A stretch of DNA of 64,000 nt from Kitasatospora sp. SUK 42 (GCF_015776785.2 NZ_LFMD02000005.1:637742-701741), one strand, 5' to 3'. Counted from the first letter of the stretch, positions 18,202 to 26,143 are shown. The notes: generated from the sequence alone by a model not told the origin. A program made the numbers and translations.

Positions 18202-18512
18202 GTGCTTCCCCCGGGCTCCGGACGACCGTTTGGAGTGTGGTCGGGTCCGTGCCGGCCACAAGGCGACTCTCGCGTACGCGCCGGTGACGCGGAATATCAA
18301 CCCGACCGCCTGTGTGGGGTAGCCGAACGGGCGTACTCGCACCCGACTTCGTCCGCGTGAAAGGCGATCCAGGAGCATGACCGGTCATCAGCGGCTCGAA
18401 AGGATTCGCACGTCAGGGCGTTTTCGGGTGCCCTTCCGCCTCGCGTCCCGGCACCACTCTCCGGGTCGGCCACCTACCCATCCGGCTAGGCCGGAAAGGC
18501 CGTTGCCCCTCG

Positions 18513-18537
18513 CCGGAATGTCTTGCTAGCGTTCCGG
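18513..18537. promoter_or_regulatory. inverted repeat CCGGAA-N13-TTCCGG
   Basis: Perfect 6-bp arms flank a 13-bp spacer that contains GCTAGC. It lies 24 bp left of the CGGGAAG direct repeats. Candidate operator. Confidence 0.4.
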
Positions 18538-18560
18538 GGTGCTTCTGGATTGCCGCTGTC

Positions 18561-18590
18561 CGGGAAGATTCGGGAAGATCCGGGAAGTGG
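18561..18590 (+). repeat. three CGGGAAG direct repeats at 10-bp period
   Basis: CGGGAAG occurs at 18561, 18571 and 18581, one helical turn apart, so all three would face the same side of the helix. Such an array is a typical binding platform for an activator. It lies about 200 bp upstream of the PIG-L gene. Confidence 0.55.
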
Positions 18591-18787
18591 CACCCCGCTC
18601 GGGGAGTGCGTGATGAGTCGCCGAAATCTATTGAGCGCGCGCATTCCAGCATTTCAGCGGTAGGGCGTGATCGCGAAATGGGCGCCTGGCCGATGTGGTC
18701 CACCGCGGAGCAGGAGTGAGCTGCGCGCGGACATCAGGCAGAACGCGGCACGACTCGTGGCCGCGTCGAGTTGGGATCGGATTGAGG

Positions 18788-19522
18788 ATGTCTACGAGGC
18801 TGGTCGTTTCCCCGCACTTCGACGACGCGGTGCTGTCCTGCGGCGACACCCTGCTCACCCGCGACGCCGCGACGACCGTGCTGACGGTCTGCGGCGGATC
18901 ACCCGGCCCGGGCACCCCGCCCTCCGAGTGGGACTGGCAGTGCGGCTTCGCCGACGGCCACCAGGCGGCGGAACACCGTCGGCAGGAGGACGAGCGTGCC
19001 TGCGCCGCGGCCGGTGCGGCGACCGTCCACCTGCCGTTCGCCGACCTCCCCTACTCGGGGCCGAAGGACGTCGAGGAGATCGCCGCGGCACTGGAGCCGC
19101 ACCTGGCCGGGGCGGACGAGGTCTGGGCGCCGACCGGCATCGGCGTCCACGAGGACCACCTCGCCACCCGGGACGCCGTCCTGCTGGCCGCCCAACGCCT
19201 GGCGATCCCGCGACTGAACCTGTACGCCGACAACCCGTACGCGGGCGCCCTCGGCTGGACGACACCGGACGGGGAACGGACCGGCACTCTGCGCTGGTCC
19301 GACGCGCTGGCGAGCATGCCGGCCGGGGCGACGCTCGGCGAGCTGCAACTGCGCCACCTCACCCCTGCCCGTGCGGCGGCGAAGATCGCCCTGGTGCGCG
19401 AGCACGCCTCCCAGCTGGCCAGCCTCGGCCACTTCCAGCGCACGCTGACCTGGCTGGACGGACTGCTCGCCACCGAAGCCTGGTTCGTCTGCACGGTGGC
19501 GGCGAAGGCGGTCGTGGGCTGA
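18788..19522 (+). CDS. PIG-L family (GlcNAc-type) deacetylase
   Basis: About 244 residues. It begins VVSPHFDDAVLSCG, the PHxDD motif in which His and Asp bind the zinc and the second Asp acts as base, and has the second zinc-binding motif in GVHEDHLATRD. This is the LmbE/PIG-L family, which de-N-acetylates GlcNAc-linked substrates such as mycothiol precursors, GlcNAc-PI and aminosugar antibiotics. It is cytoplasmic. Gene context (MFS exporter 50 bp downstream; NodB deacetylase, SDR and glycosyltransferase divergent) suggests work on the same amino-sugar product. ATG 18788 is placed by the conserved start of the family; GAGG lies too close to it to be ideal, and TTG 18782 is an alternative. 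Confidence 0.87.
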   Translation: MSTRLVVSPHFDDAVLSCGDTLLTRDAATTVLTVCGGSPGPGTPPSEWDWQCGFADGHQAAEHRRQEDERACAAAGAATVHLPFADLPYSGPKDVEEIAAALEPHLAGADEVWAPTGIGVHEDHLATRDAVLLAAQRLAIPRLNLYADNPYAGALGWTTPDGERTGTLRWSDALASMPAGATLGELQLRHLTPARAAAKIALVREHASQLASLGHFQRTLTWLDGLLATEAWFVCTVAAKAVVG

Positions 19523-19572
19523 CGGCGTCGCCGGACAGAAGTAGCCCAACGCTTCGACAAGGATTCCTTCGC

Positions 19573-20817
19573 ATGTCCCTCACCGCCCCGGCAGTTGCCA
19601 GGACGAGCGCAGAGGTCCGCCGCGCCTACTGGGGAACGGCTGCGGCCTTCCTCTTCAACGGGCTGCTGATCTCCGTGTGGTTCACCAGGATCCCCAGCAT
19701 CAAGGAGAACACGCACCTGACGGCCGGGGCGCTCGGCTCGGTGCTGATGGTCTCGGTGATCGGGGGCCTGGTGTCCATGCGGGCGGCCGTCCGACTCATC
19801 GGGACGTTCGGCAGCAGCACGGTGATCCGGCTCGCCCTTCTCGCGGAGGCGGGGATGCTGTGGGCTGCCGCGCTCGCTCACAACGGCGTTCAACTCGCCC
19901 TCGCCCTCCTGCTGTTCGGGCTGGCCGACGGTCTTCTCAACGTGGGGATGAACGTCCAGGGAGTGGCGGTGGAGCGCAGGTCGGGACGTCCGTGCCTGAG
20001 CGTCTTCCACGCGTCCTGGAGCATCGGGGCGCTGGCCGCCGCGGTTCTCTCGATGGGCTTCACCTGGGCGGAGTGGAGCGTCAGCAGCCACTTCCTGGTG
20101 GTAGCCGCCCTCTCCGCCGTCCTGTCCGTTCCGCTGCTGCGGGGTCTGCTGTCGGCGGACACGGAGCGGGCGGACACGGAGCAGGCGGACACGGAGCACA
20201 AGGACGCCCCCTCGGCGGACGGGCCCGCCGGCGGCCGCGGCCGTTGGAGCCGAAAGGTGGTCCTCCTCGGCGGGCTGGGGCTCTGCTGCCTGGTCGCGCA
20301 GGGGGCGATCGAGGACTGGGGAGCGGTCTTCATCACGGAGGATCAGCACGGTTCGCGCTTCACCGCGACGATCGGGTTCACCGCGTTCTCCGCGACGGTG
20401 ACCATCGGCCGCCTCGTCGGCGACCGGCTCCGGGAGCGCTTCGAGACCACCCGGCTCCTCCGGGTGTTCGCGGCCCTGGGGGTCGTGGGCCTCACGGTCT
20501 CGCTCGTCACGCCGGTGAGCGCCGTGACGGTGGTCGGCTTCGCCCTCTTCGGCTGGGGCATGTCCATTCTCGACCCGGTCATCTCCAGTGCGGCGGGCCA
20601 CAGCGCGGGCGGCGGGGAGAAGGAGACGGCGGCCGCCGTCTCCCAGGTGTCGACGCTGGGGCACGCCGGCTTCCTGCTCGGTCCTCCCGCGATCGGCTGG
20701 CTGACCGAACTGGTGGGGTTGCGGGCCTCGTTGGTCATTCCCGGAGTGCTCATACTGATCGTGGGGACGGGGGCGGCGTTCATCGCCCGGATGTTCCCCG
20801 CCGCCGTCGCGAAGTAG
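19573..20817 (+). CDS. MFS transporter
   Basis: About 414 residues with twelve hydrophobic segments split by a central charged loop. MFS features include LISVWFTRIPSIK in helix 1, FGLADGLLNVGMNVQG in helix 4, and a second-half loop IGRLVGDRLRERF, typical of the sugar-transporter-like FucP/YbjJ branch. The central loop contains three tandem ADTE(R/Q/H) units encoded by 15-bp repeats. As the only transporter of the divergent sugar cluster it is the likely exporter of its product, or an importer of its precursor. ATG 19573 lies 50 bp after the PIG-L stop; no strong ribosome-binding site is visible. Confidence 0.87.
   Translation: MSLTAPAVARTSAEVRRAYWGTAAAFLFNGLLISVWFTRIPSIKENTHLTAGALGSVLMVSVIGGLVSMRAAVRLIGTFGSSTVIRLALLAEAGMLWAAALAHNGVQLALALLLFGLADGLLNVGMNVQGVAVERRSGRPCLSVFHASWSIGALAAAVLSMGFTWAEWSVSSHFLVVAALSAVLSVPLLRGLLSADTERADTEQADTEHKDAPSADGPAGGRGRWSRKVVLLGGLGLCCLVAQGAIEDWGAVFITEDQHGSRFTATIGFTAFSATVTIGRLVGDRLRERFETTRLLRVFAALGVVGLTVSLVTPVSAVTVVGFALFGWGMSILDPVISSAAGHSAGGGEKETAAAVSQVSTLGHAGFLLGPPAIGWLTELVGLRASLVIPGVLILIVGTGAAFIARMFPAAVAK
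20155..20199 (+). repeat. three 15-bp tandem repeats inside the MFS gene
   Basis: GCGGACACGGAGCGG, ...CAG and ...CAC follow head to tail in frame and encode ADTER-ADTEQ-ADTEH (residues 195-209) in the cytoplasmic loop between the two halves. In-frame repeats of this kind can change copy number by slippage without breaking the gene. Confidence 0.85.
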
Positions 20818-20823
20818 GTCCGC

Positions 20824-22131
20824 TCATTCGGTCGGCTGCGGGGTGAGACGACGGAGCCCCTTGCGGTCGTAGTAGCGGGTCATGGCGAAGCCGAAGGCGA
20901 GGGCGACCGCGAACCCGACCGCGATCATGATCCAGGCGCGGGCCAGCCCCGCGTCGGCGCGCGCGTCGAAGTAGAGGATCGCCCGGACCCCGGCGCTGAG
21001 TTGGCGGATCGGCTCGAAGGCGCCCAGGAACCGGAAGAACGCCGGAACGGCCTCCAGCGGGACGGTCGCCCCGGAGGAGGGCAGGGCCAGCGCGATGAAG
21101 ACGAACATCGACACCAGCTGGCCGAGGCCGCCGAACGCGGCGTTGATGGCCTGGACACCGAGGCCGACCGCGAGGCAGGCGCAGTAGGAGAAGATCCACA
21201 ACAGCGGCAGGTGCGAGGCGTCCATCCCGAGGATCGCGATGCACCCCACCATCACCATCGTCGTGGTGAGCACCGAGATCCCGGCGGTCATCGCCATCTT
21301 CAGCACCAGCGTCTGCGTCCGGCCGATCGGCACGGTCGGCCGGCGGTGGTGCCAGGGGCCGATCTCGCTGTCGGCGTAGCCGAGCGAGGTGTCCACGCCG
21401 TTGTGGATCAGGTTGCCCGAGATGAAGCCGGCCAGCACCAGCAGCAGCGTGTAGTAGAAGGCGCTCAGGCCCAGCCCGCTGTGCCGCCCGATCGGGTGGC
21501 CGACCTGCGTGCTGACGGCGACCGGGTCGGCCAGTAGCAGCCGGGCGGCCGGGGCGGCGTGCGCGGCCGCGGGGGAGGCGGTCAGCTGCTTCCCGATGGT
21601 CAGCGAGGCCTGGTGGGCCGCGTTCTGGTTGATCTGGGCCGCGATCGAGGAACCGAGGCTGCCCAGGCCCGGGTTGGTGAGCACGGTGATCGTCGGACGG
21701 GCCTTCGCCTGGGGGGTGGACAGCGCGGCGACGGAGGCGGTGAAGTCGGCGGGGATCACCAGCGCGCCGTACACCTTGCCGGAGGCCAGCAGGTCCCGGG
21801 CCTCGCCCTGGCCGACCTGGCGCCAGTCGACCGAGCCGACGGGCTCGGCGGTGACGATCGACCTCGTGAGCTGCGCCCCCAGGTTCTCCGGCTGTCCGGG
21901 CGGCGGCGTGCCGGTGTCGGCGTCGACCACGGCGACCGGCAGCCGGTGCAGACTGCCGTTGGGGTCGATGATGCCGCCCATGTAGAGCAGCGACAGCAGC
22001 AGGGCGACCAGCGAGGCGAGCACGGAGGGTACGAGCCACAGCTTCGGGTGGCGCAGCAGGGCGGCGGCGCGCTGCTGCCCGGGAGCGGGGGAGGAGGAGG
22101 CCCCGTCGGGCGGGGTGTGCGGGGAGGCCAT
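20824..22131 (-). CDS. YhgE/Pip-like ABC-2-type membrane protein
   Basis: About 435 residues. One hydrophobic helix near residue 35 is followed by a ~200-residue extracellular domain (VAVVDADTGTPPPG, SGKVYGALVIPADF, VLTNPGLG), then five or six membrane helices at the C terminus (GFISGNLIHNGVD, MTAGISVLTTTMVMV, LVSMFVFIALALP). This layout is that of the YhgE/Pip and DUF3533/SNG1-like proteins related to ABC-2 permeases, involved in export or type VII-like secretion in other bacteria. No ATPase partner is adjacent, so it may act alone. It ends 6 bp from the MFS stop (convergent). ATG 22131. Confidence 0.75.
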   Translation of the reverse strand: MASPHTPPDGASSSPAPGQQRAAALLRHPKLWLVPSVLASLVALLLSLLYMGGIIDPNGSLHRLPVAVVDADTGTPPPGQPENLGAQLTRSIVTAEPVGSVDWRQVGQGEARDLLASGKVYGALVIPADFTASVAALSTPQAKARPTITVLTNPGLGSLGSSIAAQINQNAAHQASLTIGKQLTASPAAAHAAPAARLLLADPVAVSTQVGHPIGRHSGLGLSAFYYTLLLVLAGFISGNLIHNGVDTSLGYADSEIGPWHHRRPTVPIGRTQTLVLKMAMTAGISVLTTTMVMVGCIAILGMDASHLPLLWIFSYCACLAVGLGVQAINAAFGGLGQLVSMFVFIALALPSSGATVPLEAVPAFFRFLGAFEPIRQLSAGVRAILYFDARADAGLARAWIMIAVGFAVALAFGFAMTRYYDRKGLRRLTPQPTE

Positions 22132-22144
22132 GGCGCTCCACGCT

Positions 22145-22309
22145 AGGCCCTGTCCGGCCGATCTTGTCGGATCAGCGCGCGGCGTCGGGCGCCCGGCTGG
22201 GCGTGTGGCCGGACCGTCCTCGTACTGGGTGTACTTGGGCGGTTCGGCCGTGCGTCCAGGCGGGATGATCCGGCGTCGCGCGCCCGGCAAGATCGGCCGG
22301 ACAGGGCCT
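22145..22309. repeat. 165-bp element bounded by perfect 22-bp inverted repeats (MITE- or REP-like)
   Basis: The ends 22145-22166 and 22288-22309 are perfect 22-bp inverted complements of each other (core CTGTCCGGCCGATCTTG). Further imperfect pairing continues inward. The inside holds no gene. No target duplication is visible at the edges. A related 55-bp element lies at 23065-23119, with the phosphoribosyltransferase gene between. Confidence 0.75.
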
Positions 22310-22382
22310 GGACGCCGCCACCGCAGCCCCCGGGCGCGACACGCCTCCGCCCGGCCGGGCTCGGGGGGCGCCGGGACAGGCC

Positions 22383-23024
22383 CTACCCGCGCCCGTGCAG
22401 CAGGATGGCCGCCTCGCGGTCGGTGATGTCGTGGAACTCGCCGTACCAGGGGCCGGCGGCGTGCGCGTAGCGGGGCAGGTGGAGGCAGACCAGCTCGTCC
22501 ACGTCCGGGCGCAGCTCGGCCGCGATCCGGGCGTCGCACAGCGGCGCCGCGAGGACCAGCCGCTTCGGGCGGCCACCGGCCAGGGCGCGGACGGCGGCGC
22601 GGGCGGTGAGGGCGTCGGTCAGACCGTCGGAGACGAGGACGGCGGTGCGCCCCTGGACCCGGAGCCCGGCCCGGCCCTCGCGGTACAGGGCCTCGCACCG
22701 GTGGACCTCGGCGCGTTCGCGCTTGACGCTCGCGCCGACCTCCACCGGCGTGACACCCAGGTTCTTCAGGGAGTTCCGGTCGAACAGCGGCGGGTCGTCG
22801 TCGGCGATCGCGCCGACCGGGCGGTCGTGGCCGGGCACGGCCAGCGGCCGCACCACCGCGACGTCGAGCGGCGCGTTCAGGGCGTCGGCGACCTCCACGG
22901 CGACCGGCAGCCCGCCGGGGGCCAGGCCGAGCACGACGAGCCCGCCGCCACGCCGGTCGCGCGCGAACGGGGCCAGCGCCCGGGCGAGTTGGAGCCCGGC
23001 GGCGCTGCGGTCGAGGAATCTCAC
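22383..23024 (-). CDS. phosphoribosyltransferase-family protein with altered PRPP loop
   Basis: About 213 residues. The fold matches type I phosphoribosyltransferases: GGLVVLGLAPGGLPVAVEVA at the start, ALNAPLDVAVVR, and a hinge helix. The PRPP-binding loop, usually VDDGxATGxT, reads VSDGLTDALTARAA: one acidic residue and the TG pair are replaced. This may reduce or change PRPP use. Similar proteins occur in actinobacterial stress and dormancy regions (for example the phosphoribosyltransferase half of Mycobacterium Rv0571c). GTG 23024 follows GGAGGAC by about 8 nt. Flanked on both sides by related inverted-repeat elements. Leftward, apparently monocistronic. Confidence 0.75.
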   Translation of the reverse strand: MRFLDRSAAGLQLARALAPFARDRRGGGLVVLGLAPGGLPVAVEVADALNAPLDVAVVRPLAVPGHDRPVGAIADDDPPLFDRNSLKNLGVTPVEVGASVKRERAEVHRCEALYREGRAGLRVQGRTAVLVSDGLTDALTARAAVRALAGGRPKRLVLAAPLCDARIAAELRPDVDELVCLHLPRYAHAAGPWYGEFHDITDREAAILLHGRG

Positions 23025-23064
23025 GGGCGTGTCCTCCTCGGGAGCACTACGATCCGCAGGTTTG

Positions 23065-23119
23065 GGGCCTGTCCGGCGAGCCTCTGCCGGGCCCGCGGCA
23101 AGATCCGCCGGACAGGCCC
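23065..23119. repeat. 55-bp palindromic element related to the 22145 element
   Basis: Perfect 14-bp arms (23065-23078 and 23106-23119, GGGCCTGTCCGGCG and its complement) enclose 27 bp. The right arm with its inner flank, GGCAAGATC-GCCGGACAGG in outline, matches the right end of the 165-bp element, so both belong to one dispersed family. It also lies where it could end or start transcripts of the flanking genes. Confidence 0.7.
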
Positions 23120-23285
23120 GAGCCCGGTGAACCCGCGCCACCTGCTACCCGGCTGCTTCCCCGTCTGCGCGGCCTCTAACGTCGTTCCGGCCGGTCAAGC
23201 GGTGTTAGGACGCGCCGGAGCCGGGCAGCCGCTCGGGTGAGGGGAAGGGGGACGTGGGGGCGGCGGAGGCTCGGAGGTGGCGGCG

Positions 23286-23624
23286 ATGGACGGGCCCGGG
23301 CTCTCCGGCCGGGAGCTGCGGATCCTGGCGGAGATCGAGGACGGGCTGCGGGCGGACGGCCGGCTGGACCGCGCCCTGCGCACCATGCGCCGGGGGCCCC
23401 GCCCGGCGCCGGGCGGAGTGCTGCGTGCGGCGGCGCGGGTGCCGCCGGCCGCGTTCGCGGTGCTGCTGGCCCTCTCGGCGGGCCTGCTGGTGGTCAGCGC
23501 GGACGCGCACACGCCCGCCGTACTGGCCGTGTTCGCCCTGGTGTGGGCGCCGACGGCCTTCCTGCTCCTCGCGCGGCTGACCACCCGTCGCCGGGGGAGC
23601 AGCGGTGGGCCGGGGCGGCGGTGA
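23286..23624 (+). CDS. DUF3040 small membrane protein
   Basis: A 112-residue protein with the DUF3040 signature at its N terminus (LSGRELRILAEIEDGLRADG, then RALRTMRRG) and two hydrophobic segments (PAAFAVLLALSAGLLVV and AVLAVFALVWAPTAFLLLA) ending in a basic tail. DUF3040 proteins are actinobacterial two-helix membrane proteins of unknown role. ATG 23286 follows GGAGG (23273-23277) by 8 nt. Its stop overlaps the region of the next gene start by 1-2 nt, so it is translated with the anti-sigma-like kinase and, further on, the sigma factor. A role in stress signalling is inferred only from this context. Confidence 0.8.
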   Translation: MDGPGLSGRELRILAEIEDGLRADGRLDRALRTMRRGPRPAPGGVLRAAARVPPAAFAVLLALSAGLLVVSADAHTPAVLAVFALVWAPTAFLLLARLTTRRRGSSGGPGRR

Positions 23625-23625
23625 C

Positions 23626-24261
23626 ATGGTGTCCCACAACGGTGACGTGGTGTCCCGGAACGTGGCGCGGGCGGGCACCGGGAGCGGATCGGGCGGCCCG
23701 GTCGTGCTGCGCCCGCCGTGGCCGCAGGTGCGGCGCCTGGGCGTCCCGTACGGCCGGCCGGTCGCGCCCCCCGGTGGACCGGACCGGGAGAGTGGTCCGG
23801 ACCGGGAGACCAGACGGCTCCCGCTCACCGGTGGATGCCGCGGCGCGGTGCGGCGCAGCCGTGAGTTCAGCCGCGCGGCGCTGCTGTCCTGGCACTGGCT
23901 GCCCGCCGCCGACGAGGAGCAGCGGGCCGTGGCGGAGGACGTCCTGCTCATGGTCTCGGAGCTGGTTGCCAACGCCTGTCTGCACACCCCCGGCGGCCCG
24001 CGCGAGCTGCGGCTGGACTGGGACGGCGCCCGGCTGCGGGTGGAGGTCGCGGACACCAGCCCGGTGCCCCCGCGGCTGCGCCCGTGCGCGGACCCGGCAC
24101 GGCCCGGCGGGTACGGCCTGCGGGTGGTGGACCGGCTGGCCCGCGCGTGGGGCTCGCTGCCCGAGGGCGAGGGGAAGCTGGTCTGGCTGGAGGTGCCGTC
24201 CCCGCTGGGCCGCCGACGACCGGGGCTCCCGATCCGGGGCGGCGAACCGGCCCGGCGCTGA
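23626..24261 (+). CDS. anti-sigma-factor-type ATP-binding protein (RsbW/HATPase)
   Basis: About 211 residues. The second half is a GHKL ATPase domain: DVLLMVSELVANACLHTPGG is the N box with the Mg-binding Asn, and GGYGLRVVDRLARAWG is the G box with the ATP lid. There is no histidine kinase dimerisation domain, so it belongs with RsbW/SpoIIAB anti-sigma serine kinases. The first ~75 residues are Pro/Arg-rich and probably disordered; the true start may be downstream of ATG 23626. The SigB-type sigma factor begins 129 bp downstream, the likely partner. ATG 23626 lies 1 nt after the previous stop. Confidence 0.82.
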   Translation: MVSHNGDVVSRNVARAGTGSGSGGPVVLRPPWPQVRRLGVPYGRPVAPPGGPDRESGPDRETRRLPLTGGCRGAVRRSREFSRAALLSWHWLPAADEEQRAVAEDVLLMVSELVANACLHTPGGPRELRLDWDGARLRVEVADTSPVPPRLRPCADPARPGGYGLRVVDRLARAWGSLPEGEGKLVWLEVPSPLGRRRPGLPIRGGEPARR

Positions 24262-24389
24262 ATCGCGGCCCGGGTGGCGGGTAGGTGAACGGGTGGAGCG
24301 CTCATGGTGGCAGGCCGACCGCCGCCGCATCCCGACCGTGCCGTCGGACCGCGGTGGCGGGCGGCCGCCCGAGGCTCAGGAGAAGCACC

Positions 24390-25319
24390 GTGTCCACCGT
24401 TTCGGAAACCGCGTACCGGGCCCCGCCCGATCAGCCCCCGTCTGATCCGTCCCCGCCCGGTCCACCCCCACCCGATCTGCCCCCGCGCCCGACCGGGGCG
24501 CAGCTGCGGGCGATGGGCAAGGTCGAAGCGCGCGAGCTCAGCGACGCGCTGTTCGAGCGGCTGGCCGGGCTGGCCCGGGAGACGTACGCCTACAGCCGTG
24601 TGCGCGGCACGATCATCGAGCTCAACATGCCGCTGGTGCGGTTCGTCGCGGCGCGCTTCCGGCACCGACCGGAGGACCTGGAGGACATTCTCCAGGTCGG
24701 CACGATCGGCCTGATCAAGGCCGTGGACGGCTACGACCCGCGGCGCGGCGTCGAGTTCGTCACCTACGCCATCCCGACCATCCTCGGCGAGATCAAGCGG
24801 TTCTTCCGCGACACCTCCTGGCCGGTGCGGGTGCCGCGCAGCGTGCAGGAGCTGTACCTGGCCGTCGCGCGCGGCTCGGACCGGCTGGAGCAGGAGCTCG
24901 GCCGCCTGCCGCACCCGGCGGAGCTCGCCGAGGAGCTGCACCTCACCGTCGCGCAGGCCACCGAGGGGCTGGTCGCCGCCCGGGTCCACCGGCCCAGCTC
25001 CCTGGACGCGCTGCGCGACCAGGACACCGAGGAGGGCGGCGGTGCGATGCTCGACCGGCTCGGCGGCTGCGACCCGGGCATCGAGCTCGCGGACTTCCGC
25101 ACCGCCGTGCGCCCGCTGCTCGCCCGGCTGCCGCGGCGCGAGCAGACGGTGCTCAGGCTGCGCTTCTGGGAGGGTCGCACCCAGTCCGAGATCGCCGACC
25201 GGATCGGGGTCTCCCAGATGCACGTCTCCCGACTGCTCAGCGTCACCCTGGCCCGGCTGCGCGAGGAGCTGGAGGACCGCGACGCCCCCGGCTGGGAGGG
25301 CGCCCCGGCGGAGGAGTGA
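24390..25319 (+). CDS. RNA polymerase sigma factor, SigB/SigF/SigG family
   Basis: About 309 residues. A Pro-rich N-terminal leader of ~40 residues precedes a full group 3 sigma factor: region 2 (RGTIIELNMPLVRFVAARF, EDILQVGTIGLIKAVDGYD, EFVTYAIPTILGEIKRFFRD), region 3 (SWPVRVPRSVQELYL, LPHPAELAEEL) and region 4 (LPRREQTVLRLRFWEG, SEIADRIGVSQMHVSRLL). GEIKRFFRD and the SQMHVSRLL helix are hallmarks of the SigB/F/G stress and sporulation branch. GTG 24390 follows AGGAGA (24378-24383). The anti-sigma-like kinase directly upstream is the natural regulator. Confidence 0.93.
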   Translation: MSTVSETAYRAPPDQPPSDPSPPGPPPPDLPPRPTGAQLRAMGKVEARELSDALFERLAGLARETYAYSRVRGTIIELNMPLVRFVAARFRHRPEDLEDILQVGTIGLIKAVDGYDPRRGVEFVTYAIPTILGEIKRFFRDTSWPVRVPRSVQELYLAVARGSDRLEQELGRLPHPAELAEELHLTVAQATEGLVAARVHRPSSLDALRDQDTEEGGGAMLDRLGGCDPGIELADFRTAVRPLLARLPRREQTVLRLRFWEGRTQSEIADRIGVSQMHVSRLLSVTLARLREELEDRDAPGWEGAPAEE

Positions 25320-25402
25320 AAGCGGCGCCGCCCGCGTGAACCCCGGCCGCCCGGGTAGACGCGAGCCGGCGGGGGATCGACGACGGGACGGAAGGAATCC
25401 CC

Positions 25403-25762
25403 ATGTTGCTGCTAGGACTCCTGTTGATGGCGGCCTCCGGGGCCTTCGTCGGCCTGCTGATCGCGGACAACCTCTCCGGCGGGCCCGACTACCAGGTCAC
25501 GATTCTCGGCCACGACCTCGTGACGCTGAACAGCCTGAGCGTCTTCCTGTCCGGCGTGGCGCTCGCCCTGATCTTCTGCCTGGGTCTGGCCATGATGTGG
25601 CTGGCCCGGAGGGTCAGGGCCCGGCGGCTGCGGCGGGCGGCTCCACCGTCCCAGGTCCACGGCGGGACCGATCCGCTGGGCCGGACCGGATCCACCGGAT
25701 CGGGCACGGCCAAGGAGCAGGCCGGGCACGGCGGCCGCGCCCGGCACCTGTTCGGGCACTGA
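25403..25762 (+). CDS. small two-helix membrane protein
   Basis: A 119-residue protein with two hydrophobic helices (LLLGLLLMAASGAFVGLLIA at residues 2-21 and SVFLSGVALALIFCLGLAMM around 45-65), a basic patch (WLARRVRARRLRRAA) and a polar Gly/Ser-rich tail. I do not recognise a named family; it resembles the many small integral proteins of unknown function in actinomycete stress regions. The ATG at 25403 follows GGAAGGAA. It lies 83 bp after the sigma factor gene on the same strand and may be co-transcribed or under that sigma factor. Confidence 0.65.
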   Translation: MLLLGLLLMAASGAFVGLLIADNLSGGPDYQVTILGHDLVTLNSLSVFLSGVALALIFCLGLAMMWLARRVRARRLRRAAPPSQVHGGTDPLGRTGSTGSGTAKEQAGHGGRARHLFGH

Positions 25763-25906
25763 GGGCGACGCCGGGGGCGCCGATTCCCGAGGTGGCCCCC
25801 CCGAACCGCTGGAAGCGCCGGAACACGCTTACCGTTCGTGTACAGCGGGCTGGGCAGGGAGGAGAATCATTGACACGAGGCGGGGGAGTCGGAGAGGAGC
25901 CCGGCC

Positions 25907-26143
25907 ATGGAGAACCCCAGTCGCCGCTATGCGGTGACCTTGCCAGGACCGGTCTGCGGGCACGGCCCGCCGGCCGTCATCGTGGTCCATGCGACCGGTC
26001 TCCTGGGCCCCGGCGGACGTCCGGTGTGGGAGAGCGTGGACGGAGGCTTCCGGGTGGAGATCACCGGTGAGGTGGCCACCGTCCTGGCGGCCCCCGCCGG
26101 CGCGCCGCAACACCCCTGCCTGCACGCGGTGCCCCTGCCGTGA
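25907..26143 (+). CDS. small hypothetical protein (DUF6296-like)
   Basis: A 78-residue acidic-neutral protein. The pattern RYAVTLPGPVCGHGPPAVIVVHATG, then GPGGRPVWESVDGGFRVEI and a closing PCLHAVPLP looks like a compact beta-rich domain; from memory it matches the DUF6296 family found many times in Kitasatospora genomes, which I could not check. ATG 25907 follows GGAG-rich sequence (GGAGAGGAGCC). It stands alone, convergent with the lectin gene. Confidence 0.6.
   Translation: MENPSRRYAVTLPGPVCGHGPPAVIVVHATGLLGPGGRPVWESVDGGFRVEITGEVATVLAAPAGAPQHPCLHAVPLP

Larger units (their letters stand above)
18202..18787. promoter_or_regulatory. divergent regulatory region of the sugar operons
   Basis: This 586-bp space separates the leftward deacetylase-epimerase-glycosyltransferase operon from the rightward PIG-L-MFS operon. 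I found no convincing gene in it. It has visibly lower GC than its surroundings and holds an inverted repeat at 18513-18537 and a triple direct repeat at 18561-18590 (listed separately), as expected of a region where a shared regulator acts. Confidence 0.5.

Noticed and set aside
18413..18703. 96-codon open frame on the minus strand in the sugar-cluster control region
   Set aside because: No ribosome-binding site, no recognisable pattern, and it crosses the direct-repeat array that looks regulatory.
25336..25357. SigB-type promoter (GTGAA ... GGGTAG) before the small membrane protein gene
   Set aside because: The -35-like element matches the GTTT consensus poorly and the spacing of 12 is too short; only the GGGTA part fits.
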